A stretch of 64,000 nt of DNA from Prasinococcaceae sp. CCMP 1430 (GCA_013416795.1 RQSC01000033.1:284109-348108), one strand, 5' to 3'; numbered from the stretch's first letter, positions 26,696 to 38,193 are shown. Numbers and translations are program-made. Notes: generated from the sequence alone by a model not told the origin.

Positions 26696-29253
26696 ATGTC
26701 GCGAGGGGGCCTTGCGAGACCTCCCCGTCGGGAGCCGAGGGTCCCGCTCGCTTGGCTCGCTGCGGTGCTGGCCGCAGTGGCAGCGCTTCTGACGGTACGG
26801 GCGAGCGCTGTGGGTGACCGCGCGCCGCCGCGAACGCATCTTGAGTGTGCGTGTGCGATGATGGCTATTGCTCCAGCCTTGCTGACCGCATGGTGCCCTG
26901 TTGTGACTGCCCCTACCCCCGCGCCCCACCCTCCCGCGGTCGACGATCGGACGGACCTTAGGTCCTCCCGGCGGCCATTCCATCAATTCAGGTGTCGATC
27001 AACATAGCGAAGGCGTCAGGCAACTCGCCGGCGAGCTACGACTACGACTACGACTACGGGAGCGAGGACCACGATGCGGAAATCCGGAGGGTCATGCTGT
27101 ATTTTATGGGCCTGTTTACGGTGCCCGCGGCGCTGGGAGCGGCGCTGGGAGCCATCGCGCTGGGCATGGCGCGGGCCGGCGGCGGCGGGCGCTGGCGCGC
27201 ACGTGCGGTGGCGGGTGTGTTCGTCGTACTCTCGTTCGCCTACGTTGCAATGAGCGTGGCGTACCAATGCAAGTACCGCGACGAATGCGATACCTGGCTC
27301 GACACAACAGAGGTGCGTAAAAGAAGGCCATGGCCGGAGATGAGCGTGCGCGCGAACGACCGCCGCACGCAGGCGCGCACTGTCGTGAGCGCGGTGGCCT
27401 CATGAGCTCTAACTGACATGCGACATGCTCCCGCTCGTATGCAGTGGGTGGCGTTGTACCTGGGGATTGGCGGCTCGATAGCACTCGGCGCTGCGCTGCT
27501 GCTGGCCGTCGCCCCCTCGCCTGCCATTCTGGCGTCGAGGCTTCCAATGGTGGGCGCAATCAGCGCCCACGCCCTCGTCGGCCGCGCGGCCTTTCTCGGC
27601 ATCGCCGCTCACGGCATCCTGTACTTCTTCTATTGGCTGAGCGAGGTGCGGCACGACAACGCGCGACTCATGGCGGGCTTACCACTCGCACACCCCTCTG
27701 CGTCGTTACTGACACGTTTGTGCTCTCGCTGCGCCTCCCACGCCGCGCTCACTCGTCACATCTAGGGTGGACTGTCGAGGCTCTGGTCGGAAGCCACGGA
27801 ATGGCCGAGCATTGGCATTGCCAACCTGCCCGGCGTTGTCGCCCTTGTGTGCGCATTGGTGCTGGTGGCGACGTCGCATGAGTACGTGCGGCGAGCGCTC
27901 TATACTATCTTCTACACGGGCCATATCGCCGGCACTGTCGGCTTCTACGTCTTCGGCGTCATGCACACGAGAGCCGTATTCTTCTACTGCGCACCTGCCA
28001 GCGTGCTGTGGGCTGCGGAGCTCGCGCGGCGTAGTTTGAGGCTCCGCAGTGCCGCGAACGTCACTTGGCTCGGCGACGGGCTCGCGAGGGTGGAGCTGAC
28101 ACCCCCACAAAGGTCAAAGCTTGCTTCGCTACGTGCGGCGGGATGCGGTGAAGCGCACGCAAACATTTCCAAAGCGGCTGCTCCGATTCGCTGCTGCTCT
28201 TTGGCGGCCCGCTCTCATCCCTATTCCGTAATCGAGTGCGCTGACGGCAGGCTGGTAGCGTACGTCCGCGCGGTGGGCGTCTGGAGCAAGGCGCTTGTCT
28301 CGGTGGCAGGCATGTCGTCAGCGAAGGTGGCCGAGGTGCCCTTAGTGTTCGACGGACTGCAAGAAAGCGCGTCGATCGGCGCCACAGGCACCAACGAGGA
28401 ATTACTCCTCATTGGAGGTGGGACTGGCGTGGTACCGCTGCTAGCGTTCCTCCACAACAGCTACGTACAGCGCGGAGGCGACGACAATCCAGCCAGTCGC
28501 CCGCGCCTGGTGATAGCGGCTCGCTGCGTAGCCGACGTTGAGATGCTCGAGGCGCTTCCTGCCCATGTCAAAGCGGAGGTGACGGTGTACCACAAGACGG
28601 GTGAGGCGAATAACGCCGCAGTGCGTGAGCGCGCCGAGGCAGCGCTCGACCGGCGCGGGCCAGGCGTCACCTCGGCGGCGAGCGCTGGAGCCAGTGCCGC
28701 TGCGCTCGCACTCTGCACCCATGCCTTCGCGTTGTTCGGGTTGGTACTCGGATTCAGGATATCGTTCGAGCTGCCACAAGTGCCCACCTGGGCCCAGTCA
28801 CTAGCAGCGATGACGCTGCTCAATGGCTTCGCCGTAGCCTTTTCCGTCGCGACGGCGCACGTGTGCGTGTGGCTTCTGCAAGTTCTTTCCTCTTGCCGAA
28901 GAGGACGTGCGGGCAGATGGTGGTACAAGTTGGATCGTACGCCAGACGAGGGGGTCGAACTCAGCCCGCCTACAGGAGTGTCGTCAGAGGACGAGGGAGA
29001 GAGCGAAGAGATGGTCGCACATGCCAACGACTCTGCGACGGCAGCGCCTGCCGAATGCACCCTACGCGTCGTCGATGGTAGGGCAGACATTCCTGCAGTC
29101 GTGAAGGCCTTCGCGGCCAGCGCCGCGCTTCGAGGTGCCAAAGCGCGTGTCATGTCCGGGGGGGGTGACTCGCTGGTCGAAGCGGTGGCCACTGCTGCGG
29201 CGTCCTGCGGTGTCGAGGCCCGCGAGGCCGTGGTGAGGCTACACACCGTCTGA
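26696..29253 (+). CDS. Ferric reductase / NADPH-oxidase-like flavocytochrome b
   Basis: Membrane oxidoreductase passing electrons from NAD(P)H via FAD and two hemes across a membrane, probably reducing Fe(III). Four exons (26696-26794, 26992-27312, 27445-27645, 27766-29253), all phase 0, give 702 aa. At least six hydrophobic spans precede the flavin domain. Two pairs of heme-ligand His occur at the classic spacing of 13 intervening residues: HALVGRAAFLGIAAH and HIAGTVGFYVFGVMH. HPYSV corresponds to the FAD-binding HPFTI box, and LLIGGGTGVVPLLAFL to the NADPH-binding Gly loop. Two extra hydrophobic segments (LCTHAFALFGLVLGF and LLNGFAVAFSVATAHVCVWLL) lie inside the nucleotide-binding region, as in plant FRO reductases. 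C-terminal VMSGGGDSLVEAVA fits the second half of that domain. An oxidase (NOX/RBOH) role cannot be excluded; no EF-hands are seen. Confidence 0.85.
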
Positions 29254-30111
29254 GTTGTATGTGTGGATTTCCTGTAACTGTTTGCCAGCACAGCAATGTT
29301 CGGCGCCGCCGGGCTGTGGCGTCCCTCCCACGCAGACTCCCCCGTCCCCCTTTCGCCACTGCCGGTGCCACCCGCGAGCCCCGGCGCTGACTGGATGCAT
29401 GAGCCCCCTGCTCGCGCGCGCAGGGGTTGTGGCGAACCTCCGCTGCGCCCCCCCGCGGGAGCGGGCCGTGCACGCGTTTCCGTTTCACGCTTCGTTTTGA
29501 TGCGCGTCTGATCCCGCGGCGTCCCCCAACCAACGCGCGCGTTGCGGCGTTCGTTCCCCCGCGCGCGCGCGCGCGCGCGCGCCAATTCGCCAACGAGTGG
29601 TTTCGAGTTTGGATGGGATTTCGATCCGTGAATTAGGTCGTTTCGTTCGCGCGCGTGCGCGTGTTTCATCCGCGCGTTCCGACGGGGGCCGCAGTCGCGC
29701 GCGAGGAACGGCGCGGACGAACGGCGGCGGCGGCGCCTGTGAAGGAGGGGTCGATTGCACGCGCGCTGCCAGCGAGGAACGCGCGTGGGCGAAGGCCCCG
29801 CCTTGGCGGGCGCTCGGGGCGCCCCCCTCCCCGTGTAGGACCGCCCCCGGCCGGTGACCTCACCTCGGGGCCCTGGTGGCCGCCGCTGGGCGCGCCACGG
29901 GGCGCCGCACCAGCGAGCGAGCGCCCTGGGCGACGAGGGAGGGCCGCGGACACGGGGGCGGGCGGCGGCGGTTGGACACGCAGTCGCGCGCGGCCCGTAC
30001 TTGGGTACCGCCGCAGAGGTCGCGGCGCGCCACTGCGTGCGCGCCTGGCGCCGCGGGGGCGCAGGCGCGGAGGACCTCCCCCAGCCCGCGTGTTTCCCCC
30101 CACCGCGCGCC
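29254..30111. promoter_or_regulatory. Spacer between ferric-reductase-like and choline-transporter-like genes
   Basis: A TGTAA at about 29272, 19 nt after the upstream stop, could be a polyadenylation signal. A (GC)11 run lies at 29561-29582, followed by an AT-richer patch (GTTTCGAGTTTGGATGGGATTTCG, 29599-29622). The rest is GC-rich with no supported gene despite long open frames on both strands. Confidence 0.45.
29561..29582. repeat. (GC)11 run
   Basis: Alternating GC dinucleotides in the spacer 5' of the choline-transporter-like gene; potentially Z-DNA forming. Confidence 0.9.
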
Positions 30112-32492
30112 ATGGCGGCCAGCAAGCGTGGCAGCGGCGGAGTCGATCTCGACAACCGCAGCTGCCGCGACCTGTTCTTCCTGATTTTCTTTCTCGCCTT
30201 CTGGGTGGGCATGTTCATCGTCGCGGGCATCGCGGGCACTGAGGGCGACTACAACCGCCTGCTCTACCCGCTCGACGGGTATGGCGAGCAGGTACGCAGC
30301 AGCGTGAGAGCGACGGCGAGGGCGCGCGAGAGGTCACTCGCCCTGCGCGAGCGAGTGGACGCGTTTACTCCGCCGAGCCCACGCGTGCGTGCCCATACCC
30401 ACACCACCCCGCCCCCGAGTCGTCCTGCTGACCGCCGCGTACCCTCTGCTGTGCCGCTCGCAGTGCGGCGAGGACGGCCGCGGTCACAGTGCGCATTGGT
30501 TCGATGTAGGCGAGTTCGTCAGGTCCGGCCCCGTCGGTGCCGCTGACCACCGCGTGTGCGTGAAGAGCTGCCCCAAGTCTGGGCTGCTTGACATCATTAG
30601 CGGTGACTTCGACCTGAGCTCGCTGAACACGACGACCATCAAGGACTCGTTCGTGTGCTACTACAAGTACCAGTACTGCTTGGAGGAGGGGACGTGCGAT
30701 GGCGAGCTGGAAGGCGAGGAGAAGTACGAGACGCAGTACGCTGATGAGCTAGTGGACTCTCTTGCAGCGCCCATCACCTTCTCGGACATCTCGCGCTGGT
30801 GCCAACCGGTGGCGCTTCCCACGAGCTCGGTGCTCAACCGCTGCTGGCCCGACGTGAGGCATACCGGCGCGAGCCAGGCGCTGGAGCGCTTGGTTAAGTC
30901 AACCAACGGGACCTTCGTGTACGGCGCCTTCGACATGGTGAGCGACGGCTTCTCCGACCTGTACAAGGCGTACGCTGTGTGGACGGTTTGCGGACTGGCC
31001 ATCCCGTTGGTGGCATCCTTCGTGTGGCTGGAGGTGATGCGCTACCTGTCGGGAGTCATGGCATGGCTCACCGTGCTGGTGGTCAACCTGGTCTTCATCG
31101 CGCTCACCCTGTGGTGCTTCGTTAAGGCGGGCTTCATCGGCGAGGACGCCGTCAAGACGATCGGGTACGATCTGCCCGATGCGTTGGACACCGCCGACGA
31201 GAAAAACAAGGAGCTCTTTGAGTACCTGTCGTACACGGCCGCCGTAGTCACTGGCCTGATGCTACTCTTCACGATCATCATGATCCCGCGCATCCGCATC
31301 GCCATCGCGACGATCAAGGTAGCTTCGCAGGCCATTGGTGCCATGCCCCTGATCATTTTCTTCCCTCTGGTGCCCTTCGTGTTCATGGTGGTGCTCGTCG
31401 TGTACTGGGCGCTCATCTCGGCGCTCATCTACACCGCAGGCGAGATCACCCTCGACGACGTCCAGTGCGCCGACCTGGCGTTCCGTGCCACAGCCGCCGA
31501 TGAGTGCTTCGGATACTCGACTTCGTGGGACGAGCGGCTGCGCTACGGGTTCCTCTATCACCTTTTCGGGCTGCTGTGGACCGCCCAGTTCATCATCGGC
31601 GTGGCACTGACCTCAATCGCTGGCGCGGTGGCGAGCTTCTACTGGAGCCGCGGCGACAGCGACGCCATGCCGAGCTCGCCCGTGTTGAAGTCCTTCCGAC
31701 GCACCTGCCGCTACCACCTTGGCTCCATCGCCATCGGCTCCTTCGTCGTCGCGGTGATTCAGACGGTGCGCATCTGGTTGGAGTACGTGGACAAAAAGAC
31801 CAAGGAGGCCCAGGCGGCCAACGCGCCGCTTCGCTTCCTCATGTGCTGCGCGAAGTACTGCCTGGCGTACCTCGAGTCCGTCATGAAGTTCATAAACCGC
31901 AACGGGTACATCATGATTGCTGTCAAGGGCAACAACTACTGCTCGAGCGTCAGCCACGCGGCGGGGATCATTGTGCGCAACGCACTGCGCATGGTGGCGG
32001 TCAACACCGTGGGCGATGCCATTCCCTGGCTCGGCAAGATGCTCATCTCGGTCGGCGCGGGCGTTCTGGCCTTTTTTGCGTGCGATCTGCCCGAGTACTC
32101 GGAGGGCGACTCGCAGGTCTCCTCGCCTCTCTTCCCGGTCGTTGCAACCGTCATCTTCGCGTACTTCGTTGCTGACTGCTTCTTCAGGTGCGCGAGCGCA
32201 CTCGCTCTCGCGGGCGGATGCGCATTCGCGCACATGTCTTGCCCTGTGCGCAGCAGCTCGCTCGCTCGCTCGCTCGCTCGCTCGCATGCGCTGACTTGCG
32301 CTGGCCGCCTCGCGCAGCGTGTTCGAGATGGCGGTGGACACCATCCTTCTCTCGTACTGCGAGGATTGTGACGTCAACGACGGCGTGCCACAGTACGCCC
32401 CGAAACTCCTTCTGGAGGCCATTGGGCTCAGCGAGAAACAACTTCGCAAGCATCAGGCAGAGACTGCGAACCCGGCTGCCAACAAGGCGTAA
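30112..32492 (+). CDS. Choline transporter-like protein (SLC44/CTL family)
   Basis: Polytopic membrane protein of the CTL/SLC44 family, which carries choline or ethanolamine across plasma or organelle membranes. Three exons (30112-30291, 30464-32187, 32318-32492) yield 692 aa. The N-terminal RSCRDLFFLIFFLAFWVGMF is the first span, followed by the Cys-rich extracellular loop split by intron 1 (GYGEQ|CGEDGRG) with CVKSCPKSG. The core shows successive spans and the strongly conserved NAPLRFLMCCAKYCLAYLES, FINRNGYIMIAVKGNNYCSS and NALRMVAVNTVGD. Exon 3 gives the family-typical end SVFEMAVDTILLSYCEDCDVNDG; the TTCAG|G…GCAG|C splice (phase 2) is needed to reach it. The last intron contains a (GCTC)7 run. 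ATG lies in a GCGCGCCATGG context. Confidence 0.93.
32257..32284. repeat. (GCTC)7 tetranucleotide repeat in an intron
   Basis: Tandem GCTC units within the 130-bp second intron of the SLC44-like gene. Confidence 0.9.
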
Positions 32493-32635
32493 CTTAAGAC
32501 ATCGTAGCCTCGCGCAGCGCAAGTTGAGCAGCTTGCCGGTGCGGTGATATGCACAACGTGTGATGTGACCTTGCTCGCACACTTGCGGTGGGCGGGGCTG
32601 CGCGTCGCATTGGTCGGTTCTATAGGCGTGGCGAA

Positions 32636-34037
32636 TCATCCGCAGCCGCGAGCGGCGGCAGCGACAGCGTCAATCTGAGCGAATACGGCGCTGAGCAGTG
32701 GCTCCCCGCCCTCGTGAGCTCCTGCTGTTGGTAGGAGCTTTGAGTAACCTCCTGCCTCGTTCCAGGTCACTGGATAGCGGGCACGTCGCTGCTCCACTGT
32801 CTCAGGCGCGCCCTCCTCATCAATCTGCCCTCGGAGGTCGTGCCATAAAGCCCGAGCCTCGGGGGCCTCCACGTAGTGCAGCGAGACGGCGTCGGGCACG
32901 AGCCCGCAGGCCATCAAATACGAGCTGTTTAGCCCGGCGTTCTCCTGGTATTGAACAAACCAGTCGTCTGCACCAGTACCGGCGATGGTCTTGACGAGCC
33001 CATACGTGTTGAAGAGGGAGCATCCGTCAGCTGCTCGCGACTGAGCCCCGCCAATGGTCACGTTCTGAAAGTGCGTCTGCAGGCAGGCCGCGAGCTGCAC
33101 ATCCACCCCGCCTTTTGATTTGCTCAAACAATTCGGATCGGTCTCGGCATCTTTCCGGATGAGTGCATTTGCCGTGGACGACGACATGGCGTATCCAGCG
33201 CCGCCCGACACGAAGCGTTCGCGGCCGCCAGCACCGGTCGCGAGTTCGCTGCCCAAGACGAGCAGGTGCTCGCCACTCGGTGTATGCCGCCACAAGAGGC
33301 GGGCTAAGTTGGCTGGGACGAGGAAGGTCACCGAGTCCACGCATACTTATGCCGCGGCGTCGGACGAATCCGGTATCAGAGCGAGGCGATGCGCGGCTCA
33401 CGGCGCCTCAGTCTGCGCCCGCGCGCACTGGCGACGCACCTATCCAATCAGATTTGTCCACCAAAAGTGCGTCGCGCATGGCGCGTAGCAAGTTCGCCCC
33501 GGGCGTCTTTGAAGACTGCGACATCACCAGGCGATGTCTGCTGTTCACACCTAGCGCACTCTCGAGAGATGGATGTCCAGCCGCCTTCAGGCTCGCCTGC
33601 TCGTCCTCCAACCCCACCGCAAAGCGGAAGCGAAAGGTGACCCCACACCAGTGCTCTTGGCTTGCCCACGTCTCTACTATCCCCTCGATGCGCTCGGCAT
33701 GACGCTCCAAACGACTAAAGCTCGTTGGCCACACCAGTACGCTCACTCGCAGGGACGAAGCTCGGTCTCCACGATGTGCAGCCGATGCGCGCGGCCAGAG
33801 CATGAGACCCCCAACACCGCTGCCGTTCGTCGTGCCCACGTCGTCTGCGCTGCCGGTCACGAGCCTTAGCACGATGATCACGACCACGACAACCGTAGCG
33901 GCCAGCAGCACGACCAGTACGCGGTGAAGGCCACCGCGCGTCGTCCTGCCATGCAGAGGCCGGGCAGCGGCTCCGCTGCTGCCTGCCCGCTCGCCGCGCG
34001 TCGTCGCGCCGCGGTGGCTAAGCACCCCCCACGCCAT
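32636..34037 (-). CDS. GT31-like glycosyltransferase (core-1 / fringe type)
   Basis: Predicted type II Golgi membrane glycosyltransferase, 435 aa. Exons 34037-33440 and 33345-32636 (minus strand) join in phase 1 across a 94-bp intron. A single membrane anchor (HRVLVVLLAATVVVVVIIVL) lies at about residues 40-60. The luminal region has SVLVWPTSFSRLERHAERI and later FVSGGAGYAMSS, matching the GGAGY(V/A)LS signature of C1GALT/fringe enzymes, then GGVDVQLAACLQ in the place of the ED-[VL]-x-LGxC motif and VSLHYVE in place of the conserved SFHYV. The expected DDD of the metal-binding DxD region reads VDSVT after splicing (DWIVCVDSVTFLV), so two of the three Asp are missing. Likely a beta-1,3-galactosyl- or related transferase, possibly of altered activity. 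Divergent from the FDXR gene. Confidence 0.68.
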
Positions 34038-34639
34038 GACCACCAACGGGGGGGGGAGGGGGGTCGATCGAGGGAGCCCACGCCCGAGCACTGACGGCGC
34101 ACGGCGCCCCGCGCGGCGCGCGCGCGCAGGTGCTTGCGCAGCGGAGGCGCGGCGGCCGCCGCGGCGAGCGCGGCCGCGAGCGCAGCTGAGATGGGGGGCA
34201 TCTTCGCTTCCCGGGGCGCGCAAGTAAGCGCGGGGAGGGCGGGGCGGGTCGCGTCCGCGCGAGGGTGTGGCACCACGTGCACTGCGCGAGTGCGCGCACG
34301 CGCGCTTTTTGTGGCATGGGAGATGGCGCCATCGGAGCGAGGCGCAGTGCGAAAAGGCCACGACAGGATGCTCGATATAGATCGACGGGCAAAAAGTAAA
34401 CCCTGTTCCAAGAGCGGATGCGATTTGATTTGCTCGTGTGCACGGGCGTACCGTAATGTGAACCGATACCTCAGTTTCATAGATGATTACGCGCCCGCCG
34501 CCGTATATATACACGCCCTCCCCCCCCCCCTCCCCTCTTCCCGTCCCGTGCGGTTGGGAGAGGGGGCGAGCACCTTCCTTGACTTCTCTCCGACGTGACG
34601 AGGGTGAGTGGCCTGGGGCGGGTTGGGCGAGGGGGCCGG
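34038..34639. promoter_or_regulatory. Divergent promoter region, GT31-like and FDXR genes
   Basis: Contains a partial telo-box AAACCCT (34398-34404), a local AT-richer island (34370-34515) and a TATATATA element (34504-34511). A strong GTGAGT at 34604 could be the donor of an unseen 5' exon. Confidence 0.5.
34504..34511 (+). promoter_or_regulatory. TATA-like element TATATATA
   Basis: TATATATA in an otherwise GC-rich spacer, about 130 bp before the FDXR ATG; the only clear TATA box in front of a gene in this window. Confidence 0.5.
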
Positions 34640-36223
34640 ATGGCGCGCATCGCCGTTGTCGGCGCTGGGCCCGCGGGACTATACGCGGCGCAGGCGCTTC
34701 TACGGGCGCGCGGCGGCGCGCTCACGGGCCTGGGGATGGCGGTCGACGTCATCGACCGGCTACCCACGCCCTTCGGCCTCGTGCGCACGGGCGTGGCACC
34801 CGATCACGCCAACACGAAGAAGGCCGAGGGCACCCTCGGGACTTTTGCAGCGTCAGCCGTGGCAAGCGGCGCGCTGCGCTTCTTCGGCAGCGTGCGCGTT
34901 GGCGAGGGGCGCCGCGCCGAGGCCGACAGTGCCGCGCACGTGAGCCTGGACGCACTGCGCGACGCGTACGATGCGGTAGTGCTCGCAGCTGGAGCTGAGG
35001 GGGACAACAAACTGCACGGCGTGCCAGGCGACAACCTGCCACGTGTGCTGCCCGCACGCGCAGCTGCCTGGTGGTACAACGGCCACCCCGACGCTGCGCT
35101 TGACCACCACGCGATGCTCGCCCGGGCCGTTGCTGGCGAGTGCGGCGGTGACACGGCGGTGGTCGTCGGCGCAGGCAATGTCGCGCTTGACCTCGGTGAG
35201 TCGGTGTCAGCGTCGCACCCATCACACGCTCGGGCGCGCCGTGCGCCGCGCGCTGCGTGCGAGCGTGCCGCGCTGACACCTCCCTGCACGTGCACACCAA
35301 CCAACGCCCACCCCGCGAAAGCTCGCCTGCTGCTTTGCCCCCCGGAGCTGCTGCATGGCACGGACTGCGCGCCCGCAGCACTAGCTGCGCTCAAGGCGTC
35401 CACGCTGCGCAAGGTGACGCTTCTCGTGCGCCGCGGCCCCGCCGCGGCGGCGTTTACACCAAAGGAGCTCCGTGAGGTGCTCGGCATGGATGGGATTCGC
35501 GTGTCCATCGACGGCGCACAGACTGCTGATACGCTTCTCACCGACGGGGATAGGGAAGCCATGGTCACTTCGCGCCCACGCCGACGCGTGTACGATTTGC
35601 TGTGCAAGGCGGCCGAGGCTGCCGGCGATAGCAGTGCCGCACGCGAGCTGGAGATGCGCTTTTTCACGTCGCCCTCGGCGTTCGTCGCTGGTGCGGATCG
35701 CTCCGACGGCGGGGTCGCACGCGTGGAGTGCCAGGCGCGCGGGGAAACGGGCGTCACGGACGCCATCGATGATGTGGCGCTCGTGCTCACATCCATCGGC
35801 CAGCGCGGTGTACCAATGGAAGGGGCGCCGTTCGACCACGAGCGAGGCGTCGTGCCCAACGATGGTATGGGGCGCGTGGTTGCCGCGCCGGGTTCGACGG
35901 ACGCCGTGCCGGGCCTGTACGTGGTTGGGTGGCTGAAGCGCGGGGCGAACGGCATCGTGGGCACCAACCTGGTGTGCGCGGGCAACACGGTCGCGTGCAT
36001 CGAGGATGACATCGCACGAGGCACGCTCGTGCCCAAGGGCAGCGCCACCGATCCGGCGGACGTGATCCGTTCCGCCGCCGAGGCAAGCTCCACGCGCTCG
36101 GTGTCGTGGGCGGGCTGGGAGGCCATCGATGCGGAGGAGAGGAGGCTGGGCGAAGCTGATGGGAGGCCGCGCCACAAACTGACCGACGTCAAGCATCTGC
36201 TAAGCGCAGCTGCGGCGTCCTGA
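34640..36223 (+). CDS. FDXR: NADPH:adrenodoxin/ferredoxin oxidoreductase, mitochondrial type
   Basis: FAD flavoenzyme that reduces mitochondrial ferredoxin for Fe-S cluster and heme synthesis (FDXR/Arh1). Two exons (34640-35195, 35322-36223), phase 1, 485 aa. Dinucleotide motifs: IAVVGAGPAGLYAAQALL at the N-terminus (FAD) and VVVGAGNVALDL (NADPH). RLPTPFGLVRTGVAPDH matches the FDXR signature, then splicing gives ARLLLCPPELLHGTD (human ARILLTPPEHLERTD). Later blocks RRGPAAAAFTPKELREV, ELEMRFFTSPSA, LYVVGWLKRGANGIVGTNL and SWAGWEAIDAEE are all family-typical. The protein starts directly with the FAD fold, with no mitochondrial presequence; a GTGAGT at 34604 suggests a missing upstream exon that could supply one. 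Confidence 0.92.
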   Translation: MARIAVVGAGPAGLYAAQALLRARGGALTGLGMAVDVIDRLPTPFGLVRTGVAPDHANTKKAEGTLGTFAASAVASGALRFFGSVRVGEGRRAEADSAAHVSLDALRDAYDAVVLAAGAEGDNKLHGVPGDNLPRVLPARAAAWWYNGHPDAALDHHAMLARAVAGECGGDTAVVVGAGNVALDLGESVSASHPSHARARRAPRAACERAALTPPCTCTPTNAHPAKARLLLCPPELLHGTDCAPAALAALKASTLRKVTLLVRRGPAAAAFTPKELREVLGMDGIRVSIDGAQTADTLLTDGDREAMVTSRPRRRVYDLLCKAAEAAGDSSAARELEMRFFTSPSAFVAGADRSDGGVARVECQARGETGVTDAIDDVALVLTSIGQRGVPMEGAPFDHERGVVPNDGMGRVVAAPGSTDAVPGLYVVGWLKRGANGIVGTNLVCAGNTVACIEDDIARGTLVPKGSATDPADVIRSAAEASSTRSVSWAGWEAIDAEERRLGEADGRPRHKLTDVKHLLSAAAAS

Positions 36224-36375
36224 ACCGACATAATCACAATTCATTCTTTCCTGGCATGTGGCAATGCGCACGATGCGCGCGCCAGTCGAGAGCCTCAGCA
36301 TGCGCCGGGTAGAACGGTATGGTCTGTCTGACGGTAGCTAGTCTAGGGCCACGGGCTTGGCGGCGACGAATCCCT

Positions 36376-37760
36376 CTAGTGCACTCCTACCGCTCGGCCA
36401 TGAACGCGGAGGCGGTAAACGCATGTGTACTGTGAGCGCGCGCGAGGTACGTGACGCGTCAGTGCTTCTGAACGCGCGTCTGCATGCATGCTCGCGCGCA
36501 CGAATGCGCGTGCGCACCGCGCCTCACCTCCTCATGTCCATGATTCGAGGTCACATTGAGTCTCACATGCGTAGCAAGAGCCTGCTGCTGCTTCTGCTTG
36601 AGCGTGAAGGTCTGCAGGGATGGTTGCAGGTCGAACTCACCGGCTTCGCTTGCAGTGGTGCCATTGCCTCCCTCGGCCCAGAAGGTCACGGTGAACGCCT
36701 TGGGTGCCGAGCGCACGTCGTAGGCTATGCTGCGGGGAATGTGCTCGATCGTGACTGCCGTGGGGACGATCGCCGTGCGAAGCTTGACGTCCACCCATCC
36801 GCTGCTGCCATTGAACGGGAGGCACTGCCCAGGTACCTGTGCCCCTGGAGAGAGCAGCCACTGCGACGCCAGCGGATGCGGGCGGGCGTCGAATCTGAAT
36901 GCCTGCGCCATGGACGCCAGCCAGCTCCCCACGAGCTCGCCACGCGGCCCGCCGGGAGTCTCCGAGGCGAGCTGCGAGTGGGCCACCACAGCAGCTCCTC
37001 CGTTGAGCAGCGCGTAGTCCGGCAGGCCAGTCCTGTCTGCTTCGAACTTGTTGAGCTCGGCCGCCATCAACTCGCGGACGGCGGCTTCGGAGAGAACCTT
37101 GCTCGATCGCTTGGCCACCGCCTCGTCATGGGCCGCGAGGGAGCGGGACAGCTCAGCGGAGAACGCATCCAGCTTCGCCGCCGCCGAACGCTCGAGCTCG
37201 TCCAGCTGTGCCTGGACCGCCTCGATAGCGCTTGCCGCGTCAGGCGCGAGCGAATCCATCTCCGCGCGCAGAGCGTTCGCGCTTGACGCGATGTCGCCAC
37301 GCACGCTGGCCAGCTGATCCGCGAGGCGGCTGTCGATGCGCTCATCCACAACCCCCAAATTCAGCTGCGGAAACAGCCCCAACGCACTCGAAGCAGCAGT
37401 GGCACCGATCGCGAGCACGACCATCGAGAGCAGGGCTGCGGGCATGGCGCTGCGCTCCCTCGGCGCTGCGCCGCGTTTCACGCCGCACGTCGAACGTGTC
37501 GGCAGCGACAAGACCCAGTCTCCAACTTCCTCGATCCACGTGCCTGGCGCCATCTCGGCGCCGCCAACTGCCTGCATCGCTCGCCAGCCAGGCGAGCGTG
37601 GCTCCTCGTCCTCCTCCTCTTCATCGTCTTCTTCCTCCTCCTCCTCCTCTTCCTGCTCCCGCAGCCGCTCCTTCGGAGGCGCGGCACTCTCGCCCGCACC
37701 CTTCCCGTCCGCCGCCGCGGAGCCCCTGCGCGCGCTGCTCCTCCTCCGCGCGGGCGCCAT
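36376..37760 (-). CDS. SUN-domain nuclear envelope protein
   Basis: Inner-nuclear-membrane SUN protein, partner of KASH proteins in the LINC complex. Two exons on the minus strand (37760-36528 and 36429-36376) joined in phase 0, 428 aa. Residues 1-60 are basic and then strongly acidic (Glu/Asp run at about 35-55), a nucleoplasmic tail. One membrane span (MPAALLSMVVLAIGATAASS) at about 108-128 is followed by a heptad-rich coiled coil with DELERSAAAKLDAFSAELSR. The SUN domain starts LPDYALLNGGAAVVAHSQL, continues PGQCLPFNGSSGWVDVKL, AVTIEHIP and SAPKAFTVTFWAEGG, and is completed only by the second exon: SNHGHEE|YTCVYRLRVHG, the standard SUN ending, then six residues. The 98-bp intron therefore lies almost at the end of the domain. 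Confidence 0.92.
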
Positions 37761-38054
37761 GCCGCGGCCCCTGACCGTCGCCCCTCCCCCCTTCCCCCCC
37801 GCTGCCGCCCGGGCCCTCTCGCTGCACCGCGCCGCTGCTGCGGCGCGCGACCGCGCGCGCTGTGGCGGCCCGCCGCAGCGGCAACACCCGCGCGGCCTGC
37901 TGGCGCGCGCCAAAAACGGCACATCACAAACACAAGGCGCCCGAGGAGAAAAATAATAAAAGCGAATCGAAGTCGAGAACGAAAGCGAAAGCGCGCAGCG
38001 TTGCTGCGTTTTTTTTTTTTTTTTGGCCGCCCGCGCCCGTTCGAAAGTGTCCAA

Positions 38055-38076
38055 CGCGCGCGCGCGCGCGCGCGCG
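38055..38076. repeat. (CG)11 run
   Basis: Alternating CG dinucleotides in the SUN/LRRC9-like divergent spacer. Confidence 0.9.
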
Positions 38077-38178
38077 TTTCTGGGGGGAGTTCAGGTTGAG
38101 AGGTCATTTTGAGAGGGAATCGCGCGATGGAAATATGCAGTACCATTTTGATGGTGAATTTACATTGCATTCTGTGAG

Positions 38179-38193
38179 TTTAGGGTAAACCCT
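38179..38193. promoter_or_regulatory. Inverted telo-box pair TTTAGGGTAAACCCT
   Basis: Two telomere-type half units in opposite orientation (TTTAGGGT/AAACCCT), midway in the divergent spacer. Confidence 0.45.

Noticed and set aside
28461-30239. 592-residue minus-strand open frame across the ferric-reductase-like gene
   Set aside because: Antisense shadow of a well-supported gene; Arg/Ser/Ala-rich with no family motif. Many comparable long frames arise because stop codons are rare at this GC content.
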